From assembly GCA_041581135.1 (NCBI GenBank), contig JBFGCM010000008.1:1-62003 (forward strand): 62,003 nt of DNA. Direction: 5' to 3'. Shown piece by piece: positions 44,801 to 53,513 of this stretch. The notes under the pieces were generated by a model. The model was not told where the DNA came from. It ran no database searches and worked only from the letters and a program-made list of their open reading frames with translations. The stretch is from JBFGCM01 sp041581135 (GTDB lineage: Bacteria > Actinomycetota > Acidimicrobiia > Spongiisociales > UBA5794). How positions within the stretch are numbered: position 1 is the first letter of the stretch; every line of letters starts with the position of its first letter. The position numbers and the translations under genes were made by a program.

Positions 44801-47800
44801 TTCTCACCCGCTCGCCACCGGTCGGCCACAGTCCCACCGTCGCCGGACCAGGGGACGTACGGCAGCGACGGGTCGAAGCTCGTGGCGACGCCGCCCCTCA
44901 CGCCAGAGGCCGACGGAGCGTTGCCGGCCGTGGGAACTTCCTCGTCCTCGTCGAAGCCGCTCGATTCCGCCTCGAATTGGAACTGGCTCTGGACCAGCGG
45001 ACCGCCTCCGTTGGCGTTGGCGTGGTCGGCGTTGTAGCCGGCGTACGCCCATCCCCGGTTGGCCGACGGGAACATGCCGTCGGCGTCAGGCCAGTGCAGC
45101 TGGCCTGCGTCGGTCACGGCCTCGGTCTTGTCGACGTCCACGTCGTTGCCGTCTGAGTCCTGCTCGGTCACGGTCCATTTCCAGGTGACCGTCGAGGTCT
45201 CGAGCTCCACCGCAGCGGCTACGACCGGGTTGGTGAGGCTGACGTCGATGTAGTAGGTCGTGTTGCGTTCCGGCGTGAAGTCGGACAGCGTGGTGGTGCC
45301 CTCCAAGACAGTCGCCCCGCCCAGGGTCACGTGTTCAACGATGAATTCTTGGCGCGCGACGACACCGTCCGTGAGGGTCTTCACGGTGAGCACAGCCGTG
45401 CTGTCGATGGCGGCGTTGCCGCCGTCGAGAGAGAGTCCCTTCACCACCACCTCGATGTTTGCCGCCTTCATGCGGTCCTTGTCCGGCGACGTCAGCGGCA
45501 CGTACGGGGTGGTGTGCTTGGTCCGGGCGAATACCCGAACGTTCGGTACCAACGGCACGTCGAGCGGGATGTTCACGTCAGCATCCGACGGGATGTCATC
45601 GAGGTCCGAATCGTCCACGGGAGCCGCGGTCGTGGTTATGTCGACCGAGAACGCCGTCGGATCCACCGGCGAGTCGCTGAACACCTGAATATCGATGAAG
45701 TCGGTCTCCTCAACATCGTCGTTGGTGCCGAGCACGCCGTCGTCACCCGGGTCGGTGGTCGGCGCTGCGATGATCAGGTCGACCGAGCCGGATGTGGCGC
45801 CAACGGTGAGTTGCGGCACGGTGAGCACGGGGTGCTCTTGCGGGGTGTCGTCGCCGTGGCCCTGGATGAGGACCACTTCGAGATCGTCGGAGAGACCTGC
45901 GAGCGTGTTCACGGTCACGCTGACGGTGAGGTCGCCCGGCTCCGACAGTGATGTGGTTGCTCCGCTCCGCCCGAAGAGGGTGAAGTCGTCGGAAGCGTCG
46001 AACACCACTTGGCTGCGGTTGTTGGCGTCGACCGCGGCGCTGAGAGTGGAGCCTCCGGAGCCGGTGAGGTACGTGATGGTCGGATCCCAGCTGACCTCGT
46101 CGTCAGCGGCGTTCTCGATGACGTGGAGCCTGAACCACACGGCGTCTCCTGCGCTCACCGCTAGCTCGAAGTCGTGGCTCTGGCTCGTCGTGGTGGCGTC
46201 GAGGGTGTGGACCCAGTGCTGGGTGTCGTTGTGCTCGACCGTCACCTGGGCGCCGTCGCCGCGATAGTCGGTGCCCGTCGTCAGCGTCGCCGTTCCTTGC
46301 ACTCGAATGGTTCCGGTGTGGGGTGCGAGCCAGCGACGCACGGTGTCGATCCGTGGGCTCGTGTTGACGAGCAGGTCTGCGACCTCGTCGACGGTGGCGT
46401 CGGCCAACACTGATGCGAAGTCGTCGAGCGGCACCTCGAGGCGATCCGTCAACTGGTCGGCCAGTGAGCTGTCGATGAACATGGGCACGCCGTTATCGTC
46501 GAGCACGTTGTAGAAGACGGTGTGCCCGCCGGCGGAGCCCGGCTTGATGAAGTCCACCCGGCCGTCGCCGTTGACGTCCTCGAAGTAGCGGTCGCCGAAG
46601 TCGAAACCGAAGCTGCCGCCCACCTGAATCGCGATCACGGGGTACGCCTCGAAGTGGAGGTCGATACCGAGGTCGCTGGAACGGCCCAGGCTGTCGATGC
46701 CGGTGATGGTTTGGGTCGGGCCGAACCACGAACCACCGATCTGGGTACCTCCCGGCCGGTTGAGGTTGGGCTTGTACATCACCGTGCCGCCGCTCAACCA
46801 CACTCGGTCGGGCAAGCTGTCGCCGTCGAGGTCGACCAGTGTGCTGACCTCGTTGGACTGACCGCCGGCGATGTTGAACGAACCACCGAATGAACCGATC
46901 TTGTTCGGAATGACCGGGTTGAACCCGATATACGAACCGCCGTCGGCGCCGGCTCGCCATTGCGTTCCGAGTGCCGACTCGGCGGCGATGTTGACCTTCG
47001 TCTGCGAGGTGCCGGTCCCCCACTGTTCTGGTTCCGAGAACCCGGCGTAGCCACCCGTGTTCGGGTCCGTGACGTCGTCGAAATACGTGAAGGTGTGCCA
47101 GGCGTGCTCGTTGCCGGCACCGTCGCTGCCGAACTGCCCCACACGGGTGAGCAGCGACTTGTCGAACGGGCCGTTCTCGTCGTAGTCGAGCGTCCAGCCC
47201 TTGACGAGCTGGGCGGCCGCGCCGGTGTCGTAGAAGTCGGGACTGAGGTAGTCGACTTCGACCCGCCGCAGCAGGTCGCGGACGACCACGGGTTGGCCGG
47301 CACTGGCGTCGACGGTGACGTCGAGGCGCGCGGTCGCCCCGCTCACGTCGCCGTCGCGCAAGAAGCGGACGCGGTAGGCAGGCTCATCGGGGGCCGCGTC
47401 GGTGTTGGCGAAACCGGTGTAAGTGATCTCGCTGAGATAGAGCGAGACACCGATGGCCGCCTCGGACTGCCGACCGATGGGGACGCCGGTGACCTCGTCG
47501 TAGGAGAACCGCATGACGTTGCCGCTGATGTCTTCGACGTAGGTGAGCGCCCAGTGGTAGTCACCGGAGACGCCACCAGGAGCGCCCGTGGCCGGCGCCG
47601 TGAGAATGGCCGATTCGTCCCGCGCGCAGTCCCCGTTCGCATCGGGCGCGCCGCCATACCAGAGCTGGTTGCCTTCGGTGTCCGAAACCTGCCAGCAGTA
47701 GGTGCTGGGTGTGTCGCCGTGGCGAACGATGAGATCGTGATCGTCCTCGATCTGGCGCACCCAATCGGCGCGCGGGCCAGATTGACGATCCTCCAACACC

Positions 47801-48348
47801 GTCCGGATGGCGTTGGGGTGGAGCCGTTCACCGTCGAGCAGGTACGTCTCGGACTCTTTGCCGGACAAGTAGCGGGGTGCGCCGAACTCGGTGTCCACAG
47901 TCACGGCACCGACCGACAGGTCCCATCCAACTCCGACCCAGCCACTGCCGCCATTGGAGTCGTACGTGAGGGCCAAGTCCGGTTGGACGTCAGCGCGGCC
48001 GGGGGGCACCGGGAGCGGGTGCGCCAGACCGGCGCCACCGTCGACGTCAGCCTTCGGCGGCTGGATGAGTGCGAGGGCTTCCGCCGGATCGCCGTACTGC
48101 AGCTCGGTGAGATCGAGGTCACCGAGGGTGGATGGGGTGGTTGCCGGAACGTCGTCGATGAAACCATCGGAGGGATCCGACACGGCAGCCGTATCCTCGA
48201 TGATCAGCATGAGCACACCGGCGACCATTGCGACGACCATGGCCAGCGCCATGATCGACCTGCCGAGCTGCGAGGCGCCTTCTGCACGGACTGGTCGGAC
48301 GGACGAGCCAGCAGCGGCGAGAGCCGCCCTTCCCGGAACAACTCCCAT
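38860..48348 (-). CDS. Giant SpvB/VCBS/RHS-repeat toxin-like surface protein
   Basis: 3162 residues. A signal/anchor helix lies at about 31-50. An SpvB-like domain starts near 110 (LPVPPGRADVQPDLALTYD). VCBS/FG-GAP modules with DxDGDxxPD cores recur at about 506, 596, 1250, 1393, 1473 and 1590, as in TcdB/TcaC-type toxins. YD/RHS repeats run from about 1800 to 2720, then a Gly/Asn linker (about 2625-2650) within the RHS part, a six-cysteine insert (about 2800-2845) and the RHS core ending YVDPDGR (about 2966). The remaining 195 residues are a unique segment of about 100, then an Asp/Pro/Ala-rich disordered tail. This is a TcB-TcC-like shell fused in one chain. The start has GAGGGG six bases ahead. 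Confidence 0.87.
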   Translation of the reverse strand: MGVVPGRAALAAAGSSVRPVRAEGASQLGRSIMALAMVVAMVAGVLMLIIEDTAAVSDPSDGFIDDVPATTPSTLGDLDLTELQYGDPAEALALIQPPKADVDGGAGLAHPLPVPPGRADVQPDLALTYDSNGGSGWVGVGWDLSVGAVTVDTEFGAPRYLSGKESETYLLDGERLHPNAIRTVLEDRQSGPRADWVRQIEDDHDLIVRHGDTPSTYCWQVSDTEGNQLWYGGAPDANGDCARDESAILTAPATGAPGGVSGDYHWALTYVEDISGNVMRFSYDEVTGVPIGRQSEAAIGVSLYLSEITYTGFANTDAAPDEPAYRVRFLRDGDVSGATARLDVTVDASAGQPVVVRDLLRRVEVDYLSPDFYDTGAAAQLVKGWTLDYDENGPFDKSLLTRVGQFGSDGAGNEHAWHTFTYFDDVTDPNTGGYAGFSEPEQWGTGTSQTKVNIAAESALGTQWRAGADGGSYIGFNPVIPNKIGSFGGSFNIAGGQSNEVSTLVDLDGDSLPDRVWLSGGTVMYKPNLNRPGGTQIGGSWFGPTQTITGIDSLGRSSDLGIDLHFEAYPVIAIQVGGSFGFDFGDRYFEDVNGDGRVDFIKPGSAGGHTVFYNVLDDNGVPMFIDSSLADQLTDRLEVPLDDFASVLADATVDEVADLLVNTSPRIDTVRRWLAPHTGTIRVQGTATLTTGTDYRGDGAQVTVEHNDTQHWVHTLDATTTSQSHDFELAVSAGDAVWFRLHVIENAADDEVSWDPTITYLTGSGGSTLSAAVDANNRSQVVFDASDDFTLFGRSGATTSLSEPGDLTVSVTVNTLAGLSDDLEVVLIQGHGDDTPQEHPVLTVPQLTVGATSGSVDLIIAAPTTDPGDDGVLGTNDDVEETDFIDIQVFSDSPVDPTAFSVDITTTAAPVDDSDLDDIPSDADVNIPLDVPLVPNVRVFARTKHTTPYVPLTSPDKDRMKAANIEVVVKGLSLDGGNAAIDSTAVLTVKTLTDGVVARQEFIVEHVTLGGATVLEGTTTLSDFTPERNTTYYIDVSLTNPVVAAAVELETSTVTWKWTVTEQDSDGNDVDVDKTEAVTDAGQLHWPDADGMFPSANRGWAYAGYNADHANANGGGPLVQSQFQFEAESSGFDEDEEVPTAGNAPSASGVRGGVATSFDPSLPYVPWSGDGGTVADRWRAGEKETLHGKAASMQADRLGADTPIEGLTTTGRQAPQMLSIDGDFNFMLGLVLSFTAAVGGGRALKDYEDFNGDGYPDIRNGSDIEFTGPRGGLAATTSSGDDSFETALAVGGGINGSAISISSTGGSSRNDDGGDNNVEPTTSKTSRGMKIGLGFDISAQWTNPIADGEAYGEIFNDDPDAPDILGDREAELVELAIATGASGLIMDRAFIDINGDGLPDRVDTYTSGELWVALNLGYRFSDDEIQWSTGRTASNKDVGGSIAVGFEINAYEFAGGIAYSESVGYSLFDWLDVDGDGVPDRMDNEEDGQPQTVFGSGDGMLRDEIVYGTFPNGSVAVDADRFGDDELPGVDLPVGQMEVSRSTGLSGGVDFTFYIGPICVVACYIVVNPGFHGGYDRMRSQIQTVDMNGDGYLDAVRSTDFEHVEVRLNQRRRTNMLQSVTNPLGGQIRLDYERTGNTIANPESVWVMSSIEVDDGRAGDGPSVQRSEFTYSGNAYDPLLRELLGFSFIREDQIDENGIVQRSFERDYLNANPFETGILTEERTLDRDGNVLRVASFDWVFVNADPLARANGAYGSVVTGLPEVGKTARTLLFDTALSARLVTDRLTQWDGFGRDDPAAQSQTVATHYTYNEIGDVLTVHEENEDEIDEDDTFTVITYTDCATRGGSRILGANDTWVSVPQTITVYGNDGPSGERLRYRNGGPAQCGNATPIRITELVAEDDGSGCGPLFAVTELSFDTHGSYNAVAHPSNALPTSCADYPAETVTTATFQECSSLSAADDAARYCVDYVYDDHRFTSVAQVTDNHGVSAGATYDPLTGRLASRTDESGNLTTYTYDAQGRVSTITAPLEQGGTTPTMQYAYGGLTEVFDQNGAHAWATASHFDVFNAGNTIDTVSFVDGMGRVVQRKRDAEVDGVVGEARIVEGAVEFDALGREIKEWYPVVETDTDFTISQYNTWTSELGPATTNVPATQAIVRTFDTYDRLLFQQLPDDSVETIEYDFEVLPDPGPVYDAPITMSRTRTTDPLGKLTTRFLDVGGAVFLRVDSPIAANDPDGAGGPLAALPNGDVIDEPRVKASTGTPGDITTTYEYDRLGRLTAVIDTVGARTEHTYDRRNSITSTGTPDAGLVQRTFAPSGQLLTLERAVGTVSTYSYDRDRLVGVDYSDATPDVTYEYGNDGAADNGAGRVTRVIDGAMDRTYGYDADGNVSRETATQDENPFGISVDPNPKTWETTWVYDSLGRIAVLGYPDGEDLGHEYDLGGRPTRLVSQAPQHDLYDQFGNAVPRPDVEIVYIDEVRYDQFGEPTFMRTGTGVETSYQREPTRRFLASIDTDVTAVPQFDGSVPTARPLQRLAYTYDAVGNIRDVTNLLYATGSEAAIAEVPPPPDNNVPGASHQALTYDGHYRLTGGAGTYIDQKENRDFTYATDYAPNGNLLEKEQVTTTTSTTGNSGGNNGNRGNSGNGKKGNGSVVVPTEPTCESDTGSGGGSFNQDPETTYAYDVGALEYADDGGVPLHRLIRAGTRDYTYDANGNMTGWVQDCAQGNADISRTYEWDAENRVIRMAEDNNDTDLRYNAEGARTLERGAGGTTWFVNEHWRTVNEGHRYANVFIGEQLVASHRTSSPDDPPAPCTPTVDNPCECDEDTACQVDITECDLTARIYDAATGTCQPPEERTIHFIHKDLQGSLRVATDEVGKVFQYMDYLPTGRPWVAGQSTIKDTPFLFGGGWTDTTYDLVNFGERWYDPREENFMSPEPLLEEAPYSVVDDPSMLAAYTYAAANPLRYVDPDGRAANRAITGFDLGDQFQKHEQGNITISQAQRAKRESPKITFGGRYTNDAKGQQLGEAFKEHADKAEKFATILTISTEDGVRTISISGFDISEKRVGEQPAPDPGPGDSGADREDAALDRPDVAGDPPQPDARDVAEQGDADIGEVAGGDGAADAAGPARPPDAGADGQDAPANERQEPPEPAAAAPNADGPDNND

Positions 48349-48545
48349 GGTCTTCCCCTCGGTCGACTTCGGACGTACTCCCCCCGAGGCCTCCCACCGG
48401 GTGTCCCCACAAAGCCAAGCTACTCCGCGAATCTCGTGCTTGAGGACCTGATCCTCTCGCAGGCGGATTCACGGGTCGCACGACTCCAGCCACGGCCGAT
48501 CTCCGGCGCTGCCATACTCGCCGGTCCCCTGGACCGAGGATCCCC

Positions 48546-49271
48546 GTGGACGCAACCATCATCGAGCTCCTGCTCGCCGTGCCCGTCGTGGCGTTCGCCG
48601 CCGCGGTGCAGGGTACGGTCGGCATCGGATTCAACATCCTCGCCGTGCCGATCATGTCGCTGATCAACCCGTTGCTGGCCCCGGTGCCTCAGCTCGTCAT
48701 GTCGCTGCCGCAGACCGCGGGAGCGGCCGTCCGGGAGCGCGGCGAGGTGGATCGGACCGGTGTCTTCTGGATCCTGATCGGACGCCTCCCCGGCGCCGCC
48801 ATCGGGATCTGGCTTCTGGCGGTGGCGACGGACCGGTTGCTCGACGTGCTCATCGGCATGCTGGTGCTGACCGCCGTCTTCATCCTGGCGAGCGGTGTGC
48901 ATCTCCGCCGGACGGCACCCGTCGAGTTCGGCACCTGGGTGTTCGCCGGCGTGTCGTCATACGTCGCCACCATCGGGGGGCCGCCCGTGGCGCTGCTCTA
49001 CAGCCGGGCTGAGGGGGCGACGGTGCGGGCCACCCTCGGCGTGGTCTTCTTCGTCGGGACGTCGATCACCATGGTCGCCCGCATCCTGGCCGGCGACATC
49101 ACTTCGGGTGAAGTAGCCGTCGGGCTGGGTCTGCTCCCGGCGGTGGGCGTCGGATTCCTGCTGAGCTCGTGGTTGAAGGAGCGAACGACGACCGCTGGGC
49201 TGCGCCGCTCGATCTTCGTGCTCTCGTCGCTGGCGGCGACCGCTCTGTTACTGCGGGCCGCCCTGGGGTGA
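48546..49271 (+). CDS. TauE/SafE-family sulfite/organosulfonate exporter-like permease
   Basis: 241 residues with seven or eight hydrophobic helices and the internal two-fold pattern of the TauE/SafE family (first repeat around VQGTVGIGFNILAVP, second around ATIGGPPVALLYSR). Members export sulfite, sulfoacetate or other anions; the substrate here is unknown. The start is GTG. It is divergent from the giant RHS gene across 197 bp, in which I see no clear promoter on either strand. Confidence 0.85.
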   Translation: MDATIIELLLAVPVVAFAAAVQGTVGIGFNILAVPIMSLINPLLAPVPQLVMSLPQTAGAAVRERGEVDRTGVFWILIGRLPGAAIGIWLLAVATDRLLDVLIGMLVLTAVFILASGVHLRRTAPVEFGTWVFAGVSSYVATIGGPPVALLYSRAEGATVRATLGVVFFVGTSITMVARILAGDITSGEVAVGLGLLPAVGVGFLLSSWLKERTTTAGLRRSIFVLSSLAATALLLRAALG

Positions 49272-49308
49272 GTACCGTACGCGGCGACGAGATCCCGAGG
49301 AGAACCCC

Positions 49309-49794
49309 ATGCCGTCGTTCGATGTCGTGTCCCAGGTCGACATGCAAGAGGTGCGCAACGCCGTAGACCAAGCGATGCGAGAGGTCACCAACCGTTACGA
49401 CTTCAAGGGCACCCAGACCACCTACAGCCTCGGTGACGGTGCCATCGTGGTCGAGTCGTCGGCCGAGGGGCGCCTCGACGCCGCCATCGACGTGCTCAAG
49501 GACAAGCTGGTGAAACGCAAGGTCTCACTCAAGTCCCTGTCCGGCGGAGATGCCCAGACCGTCGGCGGGGGCCGGGTCCGTGCCGAGTTCACGCTGAACC
49601 AAGGCATCCCGCAGGACGCCGCCAAAGAGCTGTCGAAGACCGTCCGCGACTCCAAACTCAAGGTGCAAGCTCAGATCCAGGGCGATCAGCTGCGGGTGCA
49701 GGGCAAGAAGCGTGACGACCTCCAGGAAGTCATCGCCCTCCTCAAGGGTCTGGACTATCGCCTTCCCCTGCAGTACGTGAACTTCCGCGACTGA
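49309..49794 (+). CDS. yajQ: YajQ-family nucleotide-binding protein
   Basis: 161 residues with two ferredoxin-like halves. It begins PSFDVVSQVDMQEVRNAVDQ and contains EVTNRYDFKGT, the family hallmark. YajQ proteins bind RNA or cyclic di-GMP and may act as regulators; the role in actinobacteria is undefined. AGGAGAACCCC precedes the ATG. It converges on, and overlaps by 53 bp, the frameshifted GNAT gene. Confidence 0.95.
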   Translation: MPSFDVVSQVDMQEVRNAVDQAMREVTNRYDFKGTQTTYSLGDGAIVVESSAEGRLDAAIDVLKDKLVKRKVSLKSLSGGDAQTVGGGRVRAEFTLNQGIPQDAAKELSKTVRDSKLKVQAQIQGDQLRVQGKKRDDLQEVIALLKGLDYRLPLQYVNFRD

Positions 49795-50688
49795 GCTTCC
49801 ACCCGACGCTGCGGAGATGGCGGGCGAAGCCCATCGAGGTGTAGAGCGCCTTGGCCCCCTGATTGCCCTCCTCGTAAACGACCTCGGCCGCGGTCATGCC
49901 GGCTGCCGCCATCCGCCGTAGACCCTCGGCCATCACCGCCTTGCCAAGGCCGCGCCGGCGGTGAGCGTCGTGCACCCCCACCGGCTCGAACAGTCCCACC
50001 GCGTTGACGTCGTCGAACCAGATCACGCAGAACGCCGCCAACGATCCGTCGGCGGCCTCCACCACCAGCTCCCGCTCGGGTTCGTAGTCGGGTGCCTGCA
50101 TCCGACGTCGGTAGCTCTCTTCGGTCCATTGCCGGCGAAACGAGTGATTGTGCACCTCGGCAACGCCGCCGCCTCATGCAGCCCGGTGACGGCGCGCACG
50201 GTGTAGCCGGGTGAGGAGATGTCGGGCACCTGGTCGCTGAGCGGGCGCCGAGTGACCACGTACGGATTGCCCGACTCTGCAAAGCCGTGCTGGCTCAACA
50301 GGTGCTGCCGGCTCGCATCGCCCTCGGCGGCCTCGGTCTCGAGATCGCCCGAACCGCCTTGATCGGCGTAGGTCTGGATCGCCCACTCGACGGCGGCGTC
50401 GGCGGCCTCACGATCCTTGGGATGGTGAAGGAAGTCCATGACGTGCTGCTCGGGGTAGACGGCAGCCCAGGCGACGATCTCGCCGTCCCGCCGCCATACC
50501 CGGACCAGCTCGCCGAGGTCATGCTCCCGCAACCCGCTGTAGAAGCGGTGAGGGATGTCGCCGGGGTGCAGGTTGGCGGCGAATGGATCGACTGAGACGA
50601 GCTGCGCCGTGAACCCCTGCATCGCCACGACGTCGTCGTGGCCCCGGTACGGATCATCTTCGAGCGGCCCGCCTGGGAGCGTGTGCAT
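49742..50688 (-). pseudogene. Tandem GNAT acetyltransferase broken by a frameshift
   Basis: Two minus-strand frames together spell one tandem GNAT protein of about 315 residues. The N-terminal half (from 50688) reads to VRAVTGLHEAAA and then loses similarity. The C-terminal half resumes in another frame as AEVHNHSFRRQWTEESY and contains the acetyl-CoA motif RRRGLGKAVMAEGLRRM and NQGAKALYTSMGF. Adding one base within the GCGGCGGCG run (50164-50173) restores LHEAAAVAEVHNHSF. So either a 1-bp deletion or a sequencing error in a GC repeat. The C-terminal end overlaps yajQ. Confidence 0.8.
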
Positions 50689-50816
50689 CCGCGCAATGTA
50701 TCCGACCCCGCGCTCGGCTGGTGGCCACTCTGGAGACGCATCAACTGCGCCTGCCGGCCGCGCACCAACCCGGTCCCACTAACTTGGAGGCCCGCACCAG
50801 CCAGGAAGAGCACGTC

Positions 50817-51887
50817 ATGCGACCGTACGAACTGGGCAATCCGGACCTGGACGCCCGCCTCCGCTCCCTCGTCGAGGATGCCGTCGCCAGCCGCGACGGC
50901 CATGAAGAGCAGTCCCACGACGACGACATCATCGCCGAGCTGCTGGTGAGCGGCCTGAAGATGCTGCGGGACGACACGGACCGTGGCGACCTCAAACTGG
51001 CCAACAGCGCACTCAAGGAAATGCGGTACTCGTTCCTGGTGTTCGCCAGATACCGCCACTTGCCCAAAGTGACGATCTACGGATCGGCGCGCACCCCGCC
51101 CGACGATCCCAACTACAAGCTCACCGCCGAGTTCGCCAGGCGCATGAGCGACGAGCACGGCTGGATGATCATCACCGGCGCCGGGCCCGGCATCATGGAG
51201 GCCGGCAACCTGGGAGCCGGAGAGGAGTACGGGTTCGGAGTGAACATCCGGCTGCCTTTCGAGGCCGAAGCGAACCCCTACGTTCACGAGAGCCGGCTCA
51301 TCAACTTCAAGTACTTCTTCACCCGCAAGCTGATGTTCGTGAAGGAGTCGACAGCGTTCTGCCTCCTTCCCGGAGGCTTCGGCACTCAGGACGAGACGTT
51401 CGAGCTGCTCACGCTCACCCAGACCGGCAAGAGCGACCTCCACCCGATCGTGATGCTCGAGGCGCCCGGCACCGGGTATTGGGATTCCTGGCTGTCGTTC
51501 GTCAAGACGCTGCGCGACAAAGGCATGATCGCCCCCGACGACTTCAACCTGTTCCACATCACCGACGACATCGACGACGCCTGTCACCAGATCATCTCGT
51601 TCTACAACAACTACCACTCCCAGCGGTACGTGAAGGGCAAGCTGGTCCTCCGCCTCAAGCACGAGCCTTCCGATGAGCTGGTGGAGGCCCTGAACGACGA
51701 GTTCGCCGACATCGTCGTCGACGGTCACATCGAGAAGATCGGGGCGACGCCCGCCGAGGTGGCCGACGACGACAACGTCGACCTACATCGGCTTCGGCTC
51801 CATTTCGACCGCCGTCACTTCGGGCGCCTGCGCGCCATGGTGGATCGGGTGAATCTGGCCGCCGAGGCAACTGAAAGCGCGCTCTAA
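50817..51887 (+). CDS. LOG-family (TIGR00730-like) protein
   Basis: 356 residues. The Rossmann-like core has TIYGSARTPPDDPNY, the GAGPGIMEAGNLGA loop and PGGFGTQDE, the signature of LOG cytokinin-activating phosphoribohydrolases and the misnamed lysine decarboxylases. N- and C-terminal extensions make it longer than plant-type LOG (about 200). It probably cleaves nucleoside 5'-monophosphates to base and ribose phosphate. The start is ATG 50817, preceded by AGGAAGAG. It begins a plus-strand run of four genes. Confidence 0.85.
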   Translation: MRPYELGNPDLDARLRSLVEDAVASRDGHEEQSHDDDIIAELLVSGLKMLRDDTDRGDLKLANSALKEMRYSFLVFARYRHLPKVTIYGSARTPPDDPNYKLTAEFARRMSDEHGWMIITGAGPGIMEAGNLGAGEEYGFGVNIRLPFEAEANPYVHESRLINFKYFFTRKLMFVKESTAFCLLPGGFGTQDETFELLTLTQTGKSDLHPIVMLEAPGTGYWDSWLSFVKTLRDKGMIAPDDFNLFHITDDIDDACHQIISFYNNYHSQRYVKGKLVLRLKHEPSDELVEALNDEFADIVVDGHIEKIGATPAEVADDDNVDLHRLRLHFDRRHFGRLRAMVDRVNLAAEATESAL

Positions 51888-51900
51888 ACTACAGGTCGCC

Positions 51901-52659
51901 ATGCGCGAAATCCTCGCCGACCTCGTCGCCGAACAGCAGGCTCTCGATCAGTTTCTCCAGAGAATCCGGGAGCGTGACTGGAACACCAAGACCCCGGCCA
52001 AGGGGTGGGACATCCGCGCCCAGGTGAGTCACCTCGCCTTCACCGAGAACTTCGCCGCCGACGTCATCGAAGGAGGACGTGCGGTGCTCGAAGCGGCCAA
52101 GATCGATTCCATCGACGAGTGGACCGCTCGCGGTGTCGCCGAGGGGAAGAACAAGCGCTACCAAGAGGTCATCGAGTGGTGGCGACACGGCCGGGCGCGG
52201 GTCGTCGACGCCCTCTCACGCAAGGACGCCAAGGACCGTGTTCCGTGGGTGATGGGCGACATGGGAGCGATGGCCTTCGCCACGCTGCGGCTCATGGAGA
52301 CGTGGGCCCACGGGCTCGACATCAAGGCATCCATCGACATCACCCTCGGCGAGGACGAGGAGGACCCGCGGGCCGACACGCCTCGGCTCCGCCACGTCGC
52401 GTGGCTCGCCACCCGGATGCTCCCATGGGCATTCAAGGACGCGGGCCACGAGTACCCCAAGCAGGGCATTCGAGTGGAGCTGATGGGGCCCAACTATGCC
52501 CGGTGGGTCTACGGCCCTGAGGGCTCGGACCAGGTGATCAAGGGCGTGGCCGGCGAGTTCTGCCGGGTGGCGGTGCACCGCTTGGCGCTGTCCGACACCG
52601 GGTTGAAGGCCATCGGCAACGACGCCGAGATCGCGCTCAAAGTCATCCGCGCCTACTGA
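51901..52659 (+). CDS. TIGR03084-type DinB-fold protein
   Basis: 252 residues, related to mycothiol-dependent maleylpyruvate isomerases. The metal-ligand pattern is seen as VSHLAF (His about 48) and METWAHGLD (Glu and His four apart). The domain typical of TIGR03084 proteins follows. No reaction is known for the family. It starts 13 bp after the LOG gene and its TGA shares one base with the next ATG, so it is coupled to the BtpA-like gene. It is the second thiol-type DinB protein in the window. Confidence 0.82.
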   Translation: MREILADLVAEQQALDQFLQRIRERDWNTKTPAKGWDIRAQVSHLAFTENFAADVIEGGRAVLEAAKIDSIDEWTARGVAEGKNKRYQEVIEWWRHGRARVVDALSRKDAKDRVPWVMGDMGAMAFATLRLMETWAHGLDIKASIDITLGEDEEDPRADTPRLRHVAWLATRMLPWAFKDAGHEYPKQGIRVELMGPNYARWVYGPEGSDQVIKGVAGEFCRVAVHRLALSDTGLKAIGNDAEIALKVIRAY

Positions 52660-53453
52660 TGCCGACCCCACCAGCCGGCACGCTGGTGGGCATGGTCCAC
52701 GTGGGACCGCTGCCCGGCTCTCCGCAGTACGGAGGCGACATGGAGCCGTTGCTGGACGACGCCGTCGCCGACGCCGAGACCTTGGCCGCTGCCGGGTTCG
52801 ACGCCCTGGTCGTCGAGAACTTCGGTGACGCTCCCTTCTTTGCCGACGACGTGCCGAAGGAGACCATCGCTGCGATCACGCGAGTCGTTGGCCGGATCGT
52901 CGATGCGGTCCCCATCCCGGTCGGGGTGAATGTCTTGCGCAACGATGCGCTCGGCGGACTCGCAGTGGCGGCCGCCACCGGGGCCGGCTTCATCCGCGTC
53001 AATGTGCTCAGCGGCAGCATGTATACCGATCAGGGCCTCATCGAGGGCAAGGCGGCGGTCGTGGCGCGGACTCGGGCCACGCTGTGCCCGGAAGTGGCGA
53101 TCTACGCCGACGTCATGGTCAAGCATGCGGTGCCACCCTCTGGCCTCACGCTGGAGCAGGCCGCTCAGGAGACGGCGGGACGGGGTGGTGCGGACGCCGT
53201 CATCGTCAGTGGGCGGGCTACGGGGTCCGCCCCGACGCTCACCGATCTGCGCAAGGTCCGAGCGGCGATTCCCAACACCCCGTTGATCGTGGGGTCCGGA
53301 GCAACGGCGGCGACCGTCGCCAAGTTCTTGACCGTCGCCGACGGGGTGATCGCAGGTACCTCACTGAAACGGCGCAGCGTGACCACCAACCCGGTGCAGG
53401 CCTCGCGGGCCAAGGCATTCGTCCAAGCAGCCAAGAAGGGAAGGCGGCGATGA
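52659..53453 (+). CDS. BtpA/SgcQ-family TIM-barrel protein
   Basis: 264 residues with the N-terminal GMVHVGPLPGSPQYGG, the segment FDALVVENFGDAPF and VGVNVLRNDALGGLAVA, all typical of BtpA. The family is a TIM barrel of unclear role: BtpA supports photosystem I in cyanobacteria and SgcQ lies in a sugar cluster. A non-photosynthetic role is expected here. Translationally coupled to the gene before (TGATG). Confidence 0.87.
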   Translation: MPTPPAGTLVGMVHVGPLPGSPQYGGDMEPLLDDAVADAETLAAAGFDALVVENFGDAPFFADDVPKETIAAITRVVGRIVDAVPIPVGVNVLRNDALGGLAVAAATGAGFIRVNVLSGSMYTDQGLIEGKAAVVARTRATLCPEVAIYADVMVKHAVPPSGLTLEQAAQETAGRGGADAVIVSGRATGSAPTLTDLRKVRAAIPNTPLIVGSGATAATVAKFLTVADGVIAGTSLKRRSVTTNPVQASRAKAFVQAAKKGRRR

Positions 53454-53513
53454 TCCGCGACGGTTCGAGACGGGCCCGTCCTGAGGCGATCACGCGACGG
53501 TAGCGACCTTCCG

